A stretch of 64,000 nucleotides of DNA from Diplonema papillatum (GCA_030068145.1 JAPJBO010000100.1:331221-395220); one strand, 5' to 3'; positions 1 to 11,558 are shown, counted from the stretch's first letter. Made by a program: numbers and translations. The notes: generated by a model not told the origin, from the letters alone.

Positions 1-266
1 GATTAAATTCCGAGCCTTTTTTTCTTACCAGCAGACTCGCACAAAATCAGCCGATTTGCAACAGTGTAAGCTTTGGCTACGCCGCCCGCTACGCCGCCCA
101 TGGAGCGGAATCAGGTGACGCGCAAGCCGTGCAGATGATGCAAAGGAGCGGAATCAGGTGACGCACAGGCCGGGCAGATGATGCAAAAATCGTCCGATCG
201 GCAGACCTTCCAAAAATCAGCTGGCTGATTATCAGCCGGTAAGTTTACAGTGTTTTTTTTTTTCTT
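1..266. repeat. Two-unit 43-bp tandem repeat in otherwise featureless sequence
   Basis: A 43-bp unit starting GGAGCGGAATCAGGTGACGC occurs twice head to tail at about 102-187 with few differences. Short AAAATCAGC motifs occur on both sides, one within a small palindrome (GGCTGATTATCAGCC). No gene is recognisable here. Confidence 0.6.
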
Positions 267-510
267 AATAGTACATCTGTACTGACGGGAACATTTCCGG
301 AACAACGGTTGCACATGAAAGAGAAAACGAAGCCAACGAAAAAGTGCTAATACAGGAAACACCCCCCAGAGAGGTTATACCCTGTACACGCGAAGAACAA
401 GAAACTTTTGCCTTACCATTTTCATCACCTTTGGTCAGTGGATGCTGATCTCCTCGTCCGTTGCTTCGTTTATCAGTGCAAGCCCCAACTCCGGAAATGT
501 TCTCCTGCTG
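267..510 (+). mobile_element. Family B MITE-like element, copy 1
   Basis: The segment begins AGTACATCTGTACTGACGGG and both ends carry GGAACATTTCCGGA in inverted orientation, so it looks like a short non-autonomous DNA element of about 240 bp. A second full-length copy lies in reverse orientation at 3739-3969, and the first ~110 bp recur at 58605-58716. No coding capacity is seen. Target-site duplications are not evident. Confidence 0.6.
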
Positions 511-587
511 AACTCTCAGCCGCTTATTCCTTCGCGCGAACACTGAGAACCCCCCACCTGTAACCCCTCCAAAGGGGGAGGGGGTGT

Positions 588-705
588 GGGATTGCAAGAA
601 CGGCTATGTGCTCACACCGCACGGGTCCCACCTCCCACCTGCGCTGAACCATCGACCAACATCGGCGCTGAACTTCCGTGTCTACAGACAGGACAGCGGG
701 CGTGG
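588..705 (+). repeat. Diverged family C repeat
   Basis: After a G-rich run comes ATTGCAAGAACG, then a degraded match to the family C body (TATGTGCTCA.CACCGCAC.GGTCC and TCT.CAGACAGGAC). Much better copies lie at 40330, 40829, 47875, 52076 and 52239. Confidence 0.5.
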
Positions 706-1963
706 GCCGGCGCTGGGAGGCCGGCGGGCAAGGGAGTCTCGCCCGTGGTTCGGATCTCATAGCATGCGCCCGCCAACCCCTTTTTTACAGTTTCTCCCGA
801 GATGCTGGATTTGCTCACTTCCTAGTAGTAGACTCTCTTTCGATCAGACCTGGACTGCTTCGTCGCTGGGTGGCTGAAAAGAGTTGAACACGCAAAAAAA
901 AAAATGGAAATGGGCTGTTTAGTGTTACTTGTGGCATAATATTTTCTTTTTGTTTGCCTGCGCAACGCACCTTCTGGGCCAACGAATGCGTTTGGTCACG
1001 ATTTCGAGTTCGGAAATTCCCGGGGATGGAACGCCTTCATGGTTCTCGAACATTGGGTGTGTGCAACCCACCACCCCCCACGCGTGTTTGTGTCCGAATC
1101 ATGATGACGATGGACGAAGGCCGAGTTCCGTCTCAACTGGACATGCTGTTCAAACGCCTGCGTACACGTTGGCCAAGAAGGCACATTTACTCTCCCTGTG
1201 TATCTCATTGGTCGAGCGCAGAAGCAGGTTTCGACACTGTTTTGGGTTCAGAAACAGACCAGATTGTCTTTTTCTTTTTTTTAGAGCGAAAATCTTTGCT
1301 TTTTTTGTTTTCTTTGCGTTTTTTCCTTTCTTTTGAAGCGTTATTTGTGGTTTAACTTTTTTAGAGTGAAAGTTTTGTTCTCTCCTTACCGCTCGAAGCA
1401 CAACAACAAAAGGATTCCCAAACGAATGATGCCTTATCGCTTCCCTTGCTTACTTTTTTTCTTCGGCTGGCAAGTGCTCGCGCTGAGGCCGATAGCCCCG
1501 GACTCGTGCCAAAAATGGCCTCCAACTCCAACTATTTTTTTTCGCGTGGCTTCAGGGATTATTCTAATCCCCGAAATTCGGAAAATGCATGGTTAAAAAG
1601 TCTGTAGCATGGCCGGAAAGATTTTTTCCACGTTGAGCGAGCTTTTTGAATGGCCTGAAAGCCTGATATGCATCGCCAACGCTATTTTTTTTTTTTTGCC
1701 GTCGCACATGAGGGGAAAGCCCCTCGAACCTTAAGCGCCCACATGTGGACCACACGTATTTTCTCTGAGACCGAAAACGGAGCGTAAGCCCTGGTTCGTC
1801 CATGCTTTTTTCTCAGCGCGAGCACTGGCTGGCTTTTTCGAGTGGCAGCTTCGTCGAAAAGGCCTTCGGTTGGAATATTGCTTTGTTTCATATTTTTTAA
1901 GACTGTTTCATGTTTTTTTTTTTTTTTTAAGGATCCGTGTTTTTTTGTGCCCACGGTCGACAG

Positions 1964-1965
<2 letters not shown>
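706..1965. other. Gene-free stretch with T runs
   Basis: Only short open frames without recognisable domains are seen. The stretch holds several T runs, some followed by AGAG-like family A beginnings near 1285 and 1362, and nothing else that I can support. Confidence 0.4.

Positions 1966-2015
<50 letters not shown>
1966..2015. repeat. (AT)n microsatellite
   Basis: About 25 uninterrupted TA dinucleotides followed directly by a T run and AAGAGTG, a family A-like start. Confidence 0.95.
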
Positions 2016-2023
<8 letters not shown>

Positions 2024-2545
2024 TAAGAGTGAAAAACAAACTTTTTTAGACTGAAGCTTGTTGTGTGTTTTCTTTTTGCGGTTTTTGCACTTGAGAGCTC
2101 TGCGAGCGCGGCTTCGCCTGCGTGGAATGCAGTTTGCAACACAGAAGGCAAGGCCCACTCCCATCGGTTCGTAAGGCAACAAAGCGGAGACGATGGCTTT
2201 CTCCGAAGACGGCCGACAATTGCGTAGACCCGCATACGCGCAGGATTGGACTTTGCCGGACCTATAGTACTCTCACCCTTACACCTTGCGGAAAAGCTGC
2301 TTGAAGTCAGGGGGCGTGATTCGCGTTCAGCGAAAAGAGGTGTGGTTGCAGCACTTCCAAGAAAGGAAGGGTTAGCTCTCTCGCGCCGGCTACGCAGGTG
2401 GAAACCGTGGTACAGCTCGACATGACAGTCGGAGTACTGTGCCCGCGTAAACCAGTCACGAGATAACTGGAGGGGGTGGAGATGAAAAAAAGGCGAGCCT
2501 TTGATCCGTGTGTGGGGGGTGGGGGTTTGCTGGGTCGTTGATAAA
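2016..2545. other. Gene-free stretch
   Basis: No recognisable gene, and no RNA gene with an obvious structure. The last part is G-rich (several runs of five to eight G) and leads into the family D element. Confidence 0.35.
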
Positions 2546-3118
2546 GGGGGGGGTCGAATAATAACGGTTATTTAGAGTTAAAGTTCGCTTGAAATTCCGT
2601 CGTTCAGCGAAGTGCAATGCTGAAGACTGCAAGACCTTGTTCTTCGCTAGGCAGCCGTGCCGGAATAGGTGCTGGAGGACTGACGTTCGCCCAGCTAATC
2701 ATGTGAAACGCACTAGAAACAAAAAAGCGGAACGGAGGGAATCATGCTACCGGTTAGACGATGTTGCTCCTCTTTGATCGCGGAAGTGTGGTTTTAGGGT
2801 CTCCGTGTGACCGTTCATGAATGGGTTCTCTTAGAGCAAGAAAGGGCTATGTGGTTACGGGTTGTATATTTAGTGCACGCTTTCGTTCTGGGTTATGGCT
2901 AGCCATGTCCGGGACTGTTTGTGACCGACACCAAGTACATTCCTTCGTGGAGTGTAGTCTTGGGCCCCCCACGTTCTACAAGTTGAGCAATATTTGACAC
3001 ACGTCTGGTTGTCTAAAAACACTACCACTATTTGATCCTGCTACTGTTCGGCTACCCGGAACTTTTTTTATTATTCGACAAATCGAATAATAACACAGTG
3101 TTACTATTCGACCCCCCC
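2546..3118 (+). mobile_element. Family D element interrupted by a family A insertion
   Basis: It begins with a G run and TCGAATAATAAC and ends with the inverse, a TTACTATTCGA motif followed by a C run. It therefore has inverted G-run termini. An uninterrupted relative lies at 43261-43443. Comparison shows that a 417-bp family A segment sits inside this copy, flanked by TATTT on both sides. Confidence 0.7.
2574..2990 (+). mobile_element. Family A element inserted in family D, with 5-bp target duplication
   Basis: It starts AGAGTTAAAGTTCGCTTGAA and ends ACAAGTTGAGCAA. TATTT precedes it and follows it, whereas the family D copy at 43261 has a single TATTT at the same place. That defines both ends of family A. 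This copy carries about 190 bp of extra sequence (about 2602-2791) between the 5' motif and the GGTTTTAGGGTCTCCG core, absent from copies at 58410 and 62837. No protein is encoded. Confidence 0.7.
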
Positions 3119-3738
3119 TTTAAAGCCCCACCTAAAAATTGATAGTCAAAGCGGGTTCCAGCAACCGACGCACGCACCCGGCGCGCAATCTTAGCGTGAA
3201 GTCGGCGGGGACGATCGGCGTTGCTACTATAAATGCGCGGCTGTTGAAGCATGCTTTCCCGCCGGTAATAGAGCCACGGCTGCTGCAAGAAGCCACTGAT
3301 GCTGCACTGCACTAGGCGAGGCAGCGCGCAGCATTCGCGTGCTGATGAACAGTGTCTCAACGAACGGCCTCAGGCAAACTTTCCTCGCGACGCATCGGAT
3401 TTGAAAAAGTTGGGAGAGACGAGTCAGAGTGTAGGTACCATCTCTAGAGTTTCCGGTCTCTCATGTCCTCCCGTACTTCTACGGTGGTAGCAAGCCGTCG
3501 AAAAGAGTTTGTGTTATCGTCGATTCCGAAGTTTTGTGCGGTCGACGATATACGTCGTTCTGATGTCTTTTTTATTCTTATTTTTCTTGCATTGGTTTTC
3601 CAGCTTTGTTCGCTCTCATTACACGGCAGCCAGGGAAGAAAGGAGGCTGCGTCATGGAGGAACGGTACAATCATTCGACTCGCGTCGGGTTCACACAACA
3701 AAATACTGAACTTCTGGAGGTGGTCGGCAGGGGGTTGG
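3119..3738. repeat. Gene-free stretch with a short dispersed repeat
   Basis: Around 3430-3495 a segment with ACCATCTCTAGAG, CCGGTC and CCCGTACTTCTACGG matches 12940-13015 imperfectly. The overlapping short open frames show no known domain. Confidence 0.4.
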
Positions 3739-3969
3739 CAGGAACATTTCCGGAGTTGGGGTTTACACTGATAAACGAAGCAACGGACGATCAGCATCAA
3801 CTGACCAAAGGTGATGAAAATGATAAGGCAAAAGTTTTTTGTTCTTCGCGTGTACAGGGTATAAACGTCTGGGAGGTATTAGCACTTTTTCGTTGGCTTC
3901 GTTTTCTCTCTTTCATGTGCAACCGTTGTTCCGGAAATGTTCCCGTCAGTACAGATGTACTGATAAGAA
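3739..3969 (-). mobile_element. Family B MITE-like element, copy 2
   Basis: This is a reverse-oriented, nearly full-length copy of 267-510, with the same inverted ACATTTCCGG termini and small indels. The matching internal sequence on opposite strands at two loci supports a mobile unit. Confidence 0.6.
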
Positions 3970-4194
3970 ATGAAGTGTTCGTCCACAAGCAAGTTCGCTC
4001 ACACGTCTCAAATTTATTTCGTGCGAACTGCGTGTGAATACGGCACAGGAACTGCAGCTATCCCGTTTCAAGTCTGTGTGGGACAGTGATATTCCCCAAC
4101 AGCCATAAGCCGACGACCCACCACGAAGTCACATTTTCTTTTATTAATTTTAGTGTTTATTGTGGTTTTTTTTTTAGAGTGACATTTCATTTTT

Positions 4195-4248
4195 AGAGTG
4201 AAAGTTCGCTTGAGACTCCGGGGTTTTAAAGTCTCCGGGTGACCTTCG
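4195..4248 (+). repeat. Family A 5' end
   Basis: A T run is followed by AGAGTGAAAGTTCGCTTGA and the CTCCGGGGTTTTAAAGTCTC core. The copy at 25302 is almost identical over the same ~55 bp. The 3' half is absent. Confidence 0.65.
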
Positions 4249-5699
4249 TTTTTGTCAGGCACTTGGAAATGAGTCGCGGATTGCGTTGTGATAGAAGTCA
4301 GGAATATTGGGATTTCTTTTGGATTCTTCAATTTTGGGCTTCATTTTGAGGCAGCAAAAAATAAAATACAAAAGATAAAGGCTTTTCTCTTTTGGATGCG
4401 TTCGAGGGCACATTGGGTGTTGCTAGGCCGGGCTTCCATGAGTCGCTATGAGAACGCTTCGATGCCAGGGATTCCAAAACGTTGTGTTTTTCAAGCAGCA
4501 GCGCCTGCCCACAGAAAGATCCCCTGAGTGAGAAGAGGTGGAAGTACGTGTCTCGTCACATGCCAGCAGGCTCCTAAGCTACAAGCCGGTAACTACTGGA
4601 GTTTCGAGTTTGTGTCGACAGTGTATTATTGTTTACTGAGAATTCGTAGTTGGCAGCGTACTTCATGAAACTTACCAACGCAGGTGAGTTCCGCTAGTGC
4701 GCACTAACAAGAGAAAACGACGATACTAATTTTAACTTTTTTTGAGATTTACAGTCTCCGGTTTTACCGTTGAGGCTGGGTATCGGTGGTTTCCTGCATG
4801 CATTAAATTGAGCGCCTGGCAAGTGCACGTGTACAGATGGTCTGATTGTTCAGCGGGAAACGCGCTTGCTAACCCGTGTCTTGGCCCTCCTCTCTGACGT
4901 GCAAAAAAGTGCGAAAACAGCATTACAACTTACCCATGTCTAGTCAACTGGCCGATCGACTGGTTTTAAGGAGGGGGAGTCAGACTGTGTTGAAGAAAAG
5001 GAATATGCCAAGAAAGAGTCGCGGGGGGGGGGGGGGGGGGAATCCTTAAAAAAACAACGTGTGGAAATCCACACGTTCCACACGTGGAGCGCAAGCCCTG
5101 GAGCAAATTCCAACCGGGGCGGGGTGCTCATAACACCCTCCGTCGGGAGGCAGGAAGCCGTGGTCGGGTCGACTGCCTAGATTATTCTAGATCATCCGAC
5201 CCTCCCTCCCTGACGCGTTCGCTCCGTTTCCTGCTGCCCCTCTCCCCCGCTACCTGTACAAATGTGCATCCTGACGACAGCAAGTGTCAGACTAGCCCGG
5301 GACTCCCTTTTTTTTTTAAGAGTTATAGTTCTTAGAGAGAGAAAGATCCTTGTGGCTGCCCTGCCTGTGACGACCTCAAGGACTTGGATATGGCAGGCGA
5401 TCTTCGGGGTAATGAAACCCTTGGGAATTTTACCTAATAATAATTTCGTACAAGCGTTAGTAGTACTCGGAAGGAACAATACATTTTTGGGGAAGAAGTC
5501 GCTTTAGAGCTTTCGAAGATTTTCGGTCTTGCACGACAAAAAAGTAGATGCGCACTGGTGCAGGAAGGAACGGCTGTTTACTTTTTTGGCGTTAGTTTGG
5601 GGTATAGAAGGCCGGTTTGAAGTCTCCGGCGACCGCGGTGTCTTGGGTGGAGTGGTTTGGGGAGGGAAGGAAAAGAAGACCTTTTTTGTCCTGTCCGTT
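4249..5699. other. Gene-free stretch with family N, family O and a G run
   Basis: Family N (GTGAGTTCCGCTAGTGCGCA) lies at about 4652-4715, a G run at about 5026-5041, and a family O motif at about 5277-5300. At 4738-4790 a T run is followed by an ACAGTCTCCGG family A-like core. No gene is recognisable. Confidence 0.45.
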
Positions 5700-5950
5700 C
5701 AATAGAGATTTTTTTAGAGTTAAAGTTTTTTTTCAGAGAAAACTCTTGAAAGTTCGCTTGAAAAAAAGAAGACTTTTTTTTTTTGGATGGTGCAAGTTTG
5801 GGGACGACTTGACTCTTTCTAGATATTTTTTTTTCCCCCTTCTTGCTAAAAGAAGGCGTAGGTATTCTTTCTAGCGCTATTTGTGGATTAGAAGGTCGGT
5901 ATTTTAAAGTCTCCGGTTGACCGTAGAGGCTTGGGTATGGCGGGGGCTTT
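5700..5950 (+). repeat. Degraded family A segments
   Basis: TTTTTTTAGAGTTAAAG near 5710, a second GAAAGTTCGCTTGA near 5749, and a GCGCTATTTGTGGATTAGAAG...AAAGTCTCCGGTTGACCGT block at 5872-5935. The last is the alternative 5' form of family A, also found at 19175 and 31792. Confidence 0.5.
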
Positions 5951-6211
5951 CTGAAAGGATAAACTGACGGTGGGCCTTCTTTGTAGAAGCTTTTCTCACG
6001 CAGACACGCGAAGCTAGAATGGGACGGGAACGGAGAAAGCAGCGCTTTTCTCCTCGACATTACCTTGTTGGCAATACTGCGTCGTAACCCTCCAGCTACT
6101 TGCAGGGGGGTTTTTTTTTTTTCGTGTTCCTTGTTGTTGTTTTTTTAGAGTGTTTCATTATTTTGCCTTTCTCTAAAAAAAAAGATTCGTTCCGCTTTTA
6201 TGCGTTTGTTT

Positions 6212-6484
<273 letters not shown>

Positions 6485-7164
6485 ATTGCGTTGGGTTATT
6501 GCGAAGGCCAATATTTTTTTTATTTACTTTTGCGGCGCTGTGTTCTGCCGTGAACGGGAGTTTTGGTGCTAGTGCATTTGGTGGTCCTGAACGTTCGTTT
6601 GCTCGTGCATTTCGTGTGCAGTAGAAGAAGACGAACAATGATGCAAGAGTGTTCAAATACTCTTCCCCCTGAACCCAAATTCTAAACGGGTTGTGAGGGT
6701 TGAATTGAGAGGCTTACCCGGCAGCTTTCCTCGCACATTAGCGTGGAGGCCCCTGACGAGAAAGTCGCTACACTGTACCCACGGGCGGCGTAAGGTCCTG
6801 GTCTTGCCTGCGCAAACTCATTTACACGTTCTCAGGACCACCATGCATTGCGTACCTTTTTTTTCGTCGGGTTTTTAGAGTAAGAGTTTTGGTTGTTGCG
6901 CGAGAGGGAGAATGCGGGGGGGAGGTGATGTCTGGGGATTTTGGAAAGCAAAACGAAAGGAATGCGTAGTTTTGTTGTTGAAAAGTGAGTATCTTGGTAC
7001 TGTCGCGACATCTCTCAAATATCCGATGGAAAGAAAGCTTCTTAGAAACAGGATAAATAAATAAAAAATTAAAGCGCGAGGGCCTTCGGAAAAAAAAAAA
7101 CAAAAAAAAAAAAAAAAACAAAAAAGGCAATGACGATTAGTGGCGGGCAGCTAAGGTCGCGCGG

Positions 7165-7195
<31 letters not shown>

Positions 7196-7335
7196 GTGGT
7201 TCAGCGTACTAGCTCTGACCTCGACCCCCGAGCCCGGAACTGGTAAACTGGTCTGTATCCAGATTTTGTGCACAGGGGAGGAAAGAACGAAGAAAGCCAT
7301 ACGCCTGCTACGGGAAACGAAGGGCAACAACAGTG
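6485..7335. other. Gene-free stretch with A and T runs
   Basis: Long A-rich (about 7090-7125) and T (about 7165-7191) tracts, the latter followed by AAGAGTG. No gene is recognised. Confidence 0.4.
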
Positions 7336-7743
7336 TCAGTGAAGGGCCGATTGCAGCAGCCTTGGGTTAGTCAACATATCTTTGCGCATGACCCCCACTT
7401 TGTCGACGCACGCTTCATACTCCGGCCACGCGGCGAAGTTCAGCGTTCTTGGGCTCGCAATCCGCGCATTGAGGTACGCCTCCATAGCGCTCCTCGGGAT
7501 GCCGCTGCCACGTTCATACGGGCCATTGAGTCCGAGCATTAGCACGTCGGTCGGCGTCTGCTCGTGAAGCCTCTTCACCCTTTTCATGCTTGAAAAGACA
7601 CGCTCGACCGATGCTGTCCCCATTGGCAGGACAACAGCAATGGCAAACAGATTGTTTGTCTCTGGAAATGCCGTCGAAAGGTTCGATGACTTCAGCAGCC
7701 CCAGCATGACGTCTTCCAATGCACCCGGTGGTTGAACACGGTG
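7336..7743 (-). pseudogene. hAT-family transposase, C-terminal fragment
   Basis: The last ~135 residues of a minus-strand reading frame match the C-terminal dimerisation region of hAT transposases. A hydrophobic stretch (LFAIAVVLPMG) leads into TASVERVFSSMKRVK and then ..TDVLMLGLNGP. This is the conserved S-T-A-x-x-E-R-x-F-S and S/N-G-P pattern of the vertebrate ZMYM6/ZNF862-like hAT branch. The N-terminal BED finger and the catalytic RNase H-fold region are not visible upstream, where the frame continues only into palindromic and T-rich sequence. It is therefore a truncated relic, or a last exon whose other exons I cannot see. hAT enzymes cut and paste their own element and leave 8-bp target duplications. 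I could not identify the ends of the element. Confidence 0.75.
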
Positions 7744-7842
7744 GTAGTACACTGTGGTACCCTGTGCACACTGTAGTACACAGTGTGTAGTACACTGTGG
7801 TACCCTGTACACACTGTAGTACACAGTGTGTAGTGGTAGCCG
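7744..7842. repeat. Palindromic 43-bp tandem repeat beside the hAT fragment
   Basis: Two head-to-tail 43-bp units, each packed with GTAC/CACTGTG palindromes (GTAGTACACTGTGGTACCCT, ACACTGTAGTACACAGTGTG), plus a partial third. It begins exactly where recognisable transposase sequence stops. It could be subterminal repeats of the element or later hairpin-mediated amplification. Confidence 0.7.
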
Positions 7843-9258
7843 GTTTCTCCAGGAAGATAATAATAGCTGAGATTTTTTTTTTTTTTTTGACCCAGACCAG
7901 TTTCCAGACCAAGTTTGGCTGGGTCGTGTTTTCGTACTGGCGTGTGAATGCGCTTTAGATAAGCCGTTCTTTTTTTTTTTTTTTTTTTTGATTGTTGCCG
8001 GCGAGCGTGGCCGGGACGGCCCCGAAGTGACAACTTTCGTTTTGTTAGTATCTGGTTCGACCATTTTTTTTTTTTCTTTTGTTGCTTGCGAGGTTCAGGT
8101 TCGTGTGTGAGGTGTGTGCGTGCAGCGGAGAGCAGATTTGGAAACTTTTTTTTTTTTCGTGCGTTTTTCCGGCGATTTTCGCGCAGACAGCCGGCGACGG
8201 CGTTCGGTTTGTTTTTTTTTTTTTTTTTCGATTTCTCCTCTGATGTCGCCTGTGATGTTCGCTCACTATCTACAGAGTGTGCCTATTTTGTTTGAAGAAC
8301 CCGGAAAACTTAACCTTTCCGGCGTTTTTTTTTCTCTCGTTTTTCAGAGTGAAAGCTAGCTTGAAAAACTCGAAGGCTTAGAAAGCCTCCGAAAGACTTT
8401 TGGCTGGGCGCGCAGCGCCAGTGCTTTTCACCTGTTTCGAGATTCGATCAGACGGCCTCTCCGCCACAATACTCGGCTGTGCAGTTCCTCCTTCGCCCAT
8501 TGACGACGACCCTGCTGGGATGTGTCCACCCAAGAGGAGCAAAGCAGTCGGTTTTCAGATTGAGAGTTGGCTTTTTTCGTGTGAATGCATTTAAAAAAAA
8601 GGAAGAAAAGAAGCAAAAAGAAGGGCTTCGCGGCGTGCAGCAGCTGGTATCCCTTTGCGTTTGGCAGTCCCTCAGACGTTAACTCTATCCTCTTCCGTTC
8701 CCTGAACACCCCTATCTGCTCGCCCCCTCACGGTGCGTGTGGTTTCATGATTTACTTTAAGAGGGAAAGGTCGCTTGGCTATGCCGTGGTGTACGAGAGT
8801 CATATCTACGCGGCTGGAACTCGCAGGGTGTTGATCAGCTTTTTCATGCCTCCTCCCCCTACCCTACCCACGAAAAGGGCCCGGTAGGTATTCCCCGAGA
8901 GTGAAACTTCGCCTGTACTCCGACAAAACGTAAATGAAAGGAAGTTGAAGTATGGTTAAAGATAAAAACAGTGGTGTCACCTGAGGGGTAATCTCAGGCC
9001 GCTCATGAAGCCGGAACTTTTAAGTACATGGACCACAAAAATCAGCATGCACTAGCCGTTAAGCAGCGGCTGCCGGCGTATGACTTGACACGTTGATCAA
9101 CTACTGGGGTAGAAAGAGTAGGGTTGGCACTCTTTCTGTTAAGTTCGCCGGAAAAGGCCACTCCGGTGAAACTGGGTATGTCATGTGGATTCCGAGACCT
9201 ATTTCTCCCACGAAAATGTAAACGAAACAAGCCTTGCCTTCGGGAGGAAAATCTTAGT
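7843..9258. other. Gene-free stretch with T runs and family A/M pieces
   Basis: Several T runs (about 7873, 7973, 8065, 8212), a diverged family A start at about 8346 (CAGAGTGAAAGCTAGCTTGA), and a family M-like block at about 9011-9075 (AAGTACATGGACCAC... GCAGCGGCTGCC). No gene is recognised. Confidence 0.4.
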
Positions 9259-9345
9259 TTAATGTTTAGGCAGAGCGCTGCCTCTCATGCATGGTTGATG
9301 CTAGCATCAAGTCTTCTTCGAGGAAGAGAGAGAGAGAGAGGGATG
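9259..9345 (+). repeat. Family H repeat
   Basis: AGGCAGAGCGCTGCCTCTCA is followed by the palindrome TTGATGCTAGCATCAA, then TCTTCTTCGAGGAAGAG and a GA microsatellite. Related copies lie at 32786, 38340, 42005, 53441 and 62610. Confidence 0.65.
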
Positions 9346-10265
9346 GGGAAACCCCACCCCCCACCCCCTGAAAGGCAAGAGTCGCTCGCATACGACTGGC
9401 ACCTGGCTGATCACCCCGCGCTTCCAACTAAAACAGCACCGGGCGTCTGGTGGCTGGAGGGCCAGTCAGCGGCACCTTGCAGCTGCCACCTGCGACGCCA
9501 AGTTCCTTTGTTCCAGTGCTGAGGTTTGCCTCACGACTATCGTACCCCGAGTCCAGGAAAGCCGTCTACTACTACTAGAATACACCTTGAAAAGACGCCC
9601 AACTCGCAAACCGAGTCGAAGACGTCGATCAAAACAGTGATGGATGCACAGAATACATGCAACCTGTTGATGCTTGTTGGTAAACCCCTAACGTTAAAAC
9701 CTTTTGTAACACTGTCAATTCAATTGAGCTGTTTCCTGCAGAAGCAGCAAGACGAGATGACGCCAAACAGTGGAATCAGCTCGCAGAATTGCAATCCTGG
9801 CTAACCCAGGCTAGCAGACGGCTCCGTTCCTTTCGTGCTATTGAACTTCTTCTTATAAGCCAAACAGAAAACACAGCACCGGAGGGCTGGAGAAACAGAT
9901 CGACACAGGCGAAACAGGTGGAATGGTCCTGTGTGCAGCTCCTCGAGACACAGCCATTCCCCCTAACACGCATCCGGTCCTTTTTTCTTTGCTTGTTTGC
10001 CAGCTGTTGCCTCTCCGGTAGTCTTTCTCGCTTTACTTTCCACGGTCGCGTCGTCGTCTCCCGGTATCCCATTTTGTGTGGACCCGATACGCCAGATTAT
10101 ACCACTGGCGGATGATGTGTGCGCGGCCGCGGGGGGACGACATCCGAGGCACCTCGGGACACGGTTGTAGACGGGTCTGCGCGAGGGAACCAACGGATGA
10201 AACCACCACCCGACTCTGTGACAGAAGAGCTTGTATCCAGTAAATAGGTAAGTGTGAGAGTGAGA
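9346..10265. other. Gene-free stretch
   Basis: No repeat family match and no recognisable protein. Short overlapping frames only. Confidence 0.3.
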
Positions 10266-10490
10266 GTGATAGTGATAGTGATAGTGATAGTGATAGTGAT
10301 AGTGATAGTGATAGTGATAGTGATAGTGATAGTGATAGTGATAGTGATAGTGATAGTGATAGTGATAGTGATAGTGATAGTGATAGTGATAGTGATAGTG
10401 ATAGTGATAGTGATAGTGATAGTGATAGTGATAGTGATAGTGATAGTGATAGTGATAGTGATAGTGATAGTGATAGTGATAGCGATAGTG
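10266..10490. repeat. (GTGATA)n hexanucleotide array
   Basis: About 37 tandem GTGATA units, nearly perfect, with one GCGATA unit near the 3' end. The long Val-Ile and Thr-Ile frames through it are repeat artefacts. Confidence 0.97.
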
Positions 10491-10551
10491 CGAGAGAGTG
10501 CTAATGAGTCGGAATCCGCTCGGCCGCGCATGCTTCGGTCAGACTCTCAGG

Positions 10552-10790
10552 AGAAAATACTCGACGCAGCTGCTTTGACTCCGAATGGAGGGCGAAATAT
10601 AAGGGGTAGAGGGGCAAACACAATACGAACACAAATTTGTTCTTCCCTGTTGTGTTTGCGTGTCTTGTCGTGTAGGGGTAGACCCGCATGACGTTCGACA
10701 CGTGTTCGGTAGGTACAGCACTTGTATTCCCTTCGGTTCTTCGTCTGGCAGCTTCGTTGAACACTTCCTTCTAAGCTAACGCTTATGTAA
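10552..10790 (+). repeat. Family E repeat, copy 1
   Basis: It starts AATACTCGACGCAGCTGCTT and includes CTCCGAATGGA, GGGGTAGACCCGCATGAC and CTTCGGTTCTTCGTCTGGCAG. It is shorter than the other three copies, lacking part of the ACACCACCGTG...GACCTGT middle. Confidence 0.7.
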
Positions 10791-10982
10791 AAAAATCATA
10801 GATGGCCACTTGAAAGTGCTACCCACTACGGCAATCAACGGCCAGCTTCGGGTGGAGCGCGACGCGATGAGAAGGCAGGAGAAAGACTGAAACGAAGAAG
10901 ACGCGGCGGGTTTGCTGCAAAAGGGAAGCCGGCGCGAACGAATGCTTCCCCCAACGCCACGCAGCAAAAGAACGCTCGGAGC

Positions 10983-11275
10983 GAAAAATACTCGACGTAG
11001 CTGCTTTGACTCTGAATGGAAGGGAGGAAATATAGAGGTAGAGGGGCAGATACAATACAAACACAATCTGATTTGTTCTTCGCTTACACCACCGTGTGTT
11101 GTTTTCACTCAGGCCTTTGACCTGTTTGTTTGTGTGATTAGTCGTGTAGGGGAGACCTGCATGACCTCACGTCCGTTCAACACGTGGTTCGGTAGTTACA
11201 CAGCACTTAGGATCCCTTCGGTTCTTTGTCTGACAGCATCGTCGAGCATATCCTTCCAAGCTGGCGATGAACGTA
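10983..11275 (+). repeat. Family E repeat, copy 2
   Basis: A full-length ~290-bp copy in the same orientation, only about 200 bp downstream of copy 1. It is shared with 14210-14493 and 56650-56950. No coding frame is conserved among the copies. Confidence 0.75.
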
Positions 11276-11558
11276 AAAAAGGTCCGGACGACGGGACTGG
11301 TTGTGGGAAAAAGGAAAGGGGGCATCTGAGAGATGCGTCACGCATCGAGAAAAAGCGATGCCCTGGGTACCCCAGTGAGCCTTCTCTACTCTTTTGATTC
11401 ACACGGCCTCCTGGAAATCGACGGATTTCGGTGGCACCAACTGCGACCCTGAAATGTGTAGACCGCGCGGCAATGTACTCGAACAGCAGCTCTTCGCACA
11501 GAAGAACAGCGGCAACTTCCTCCCGAAAAACTGTAATGCTCGGGCGGCTATATTTTTT
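11276..11558. other. Gene-free stretch
   Basis: Nothing recognisable. It ends in a T run abutting the next family A copy. Confidence 0.3.

Noticed and set aside
7744..7842. CRISPR array
   Set aside because: Units are directly adjacent without spacers and the sequence context is eukaryotic.
10097..10691. 144-145-codon Val-Ile / Thr-Ile frames
   Set aside because: Translation of the GTGATA array. Flanks show no coding signature.
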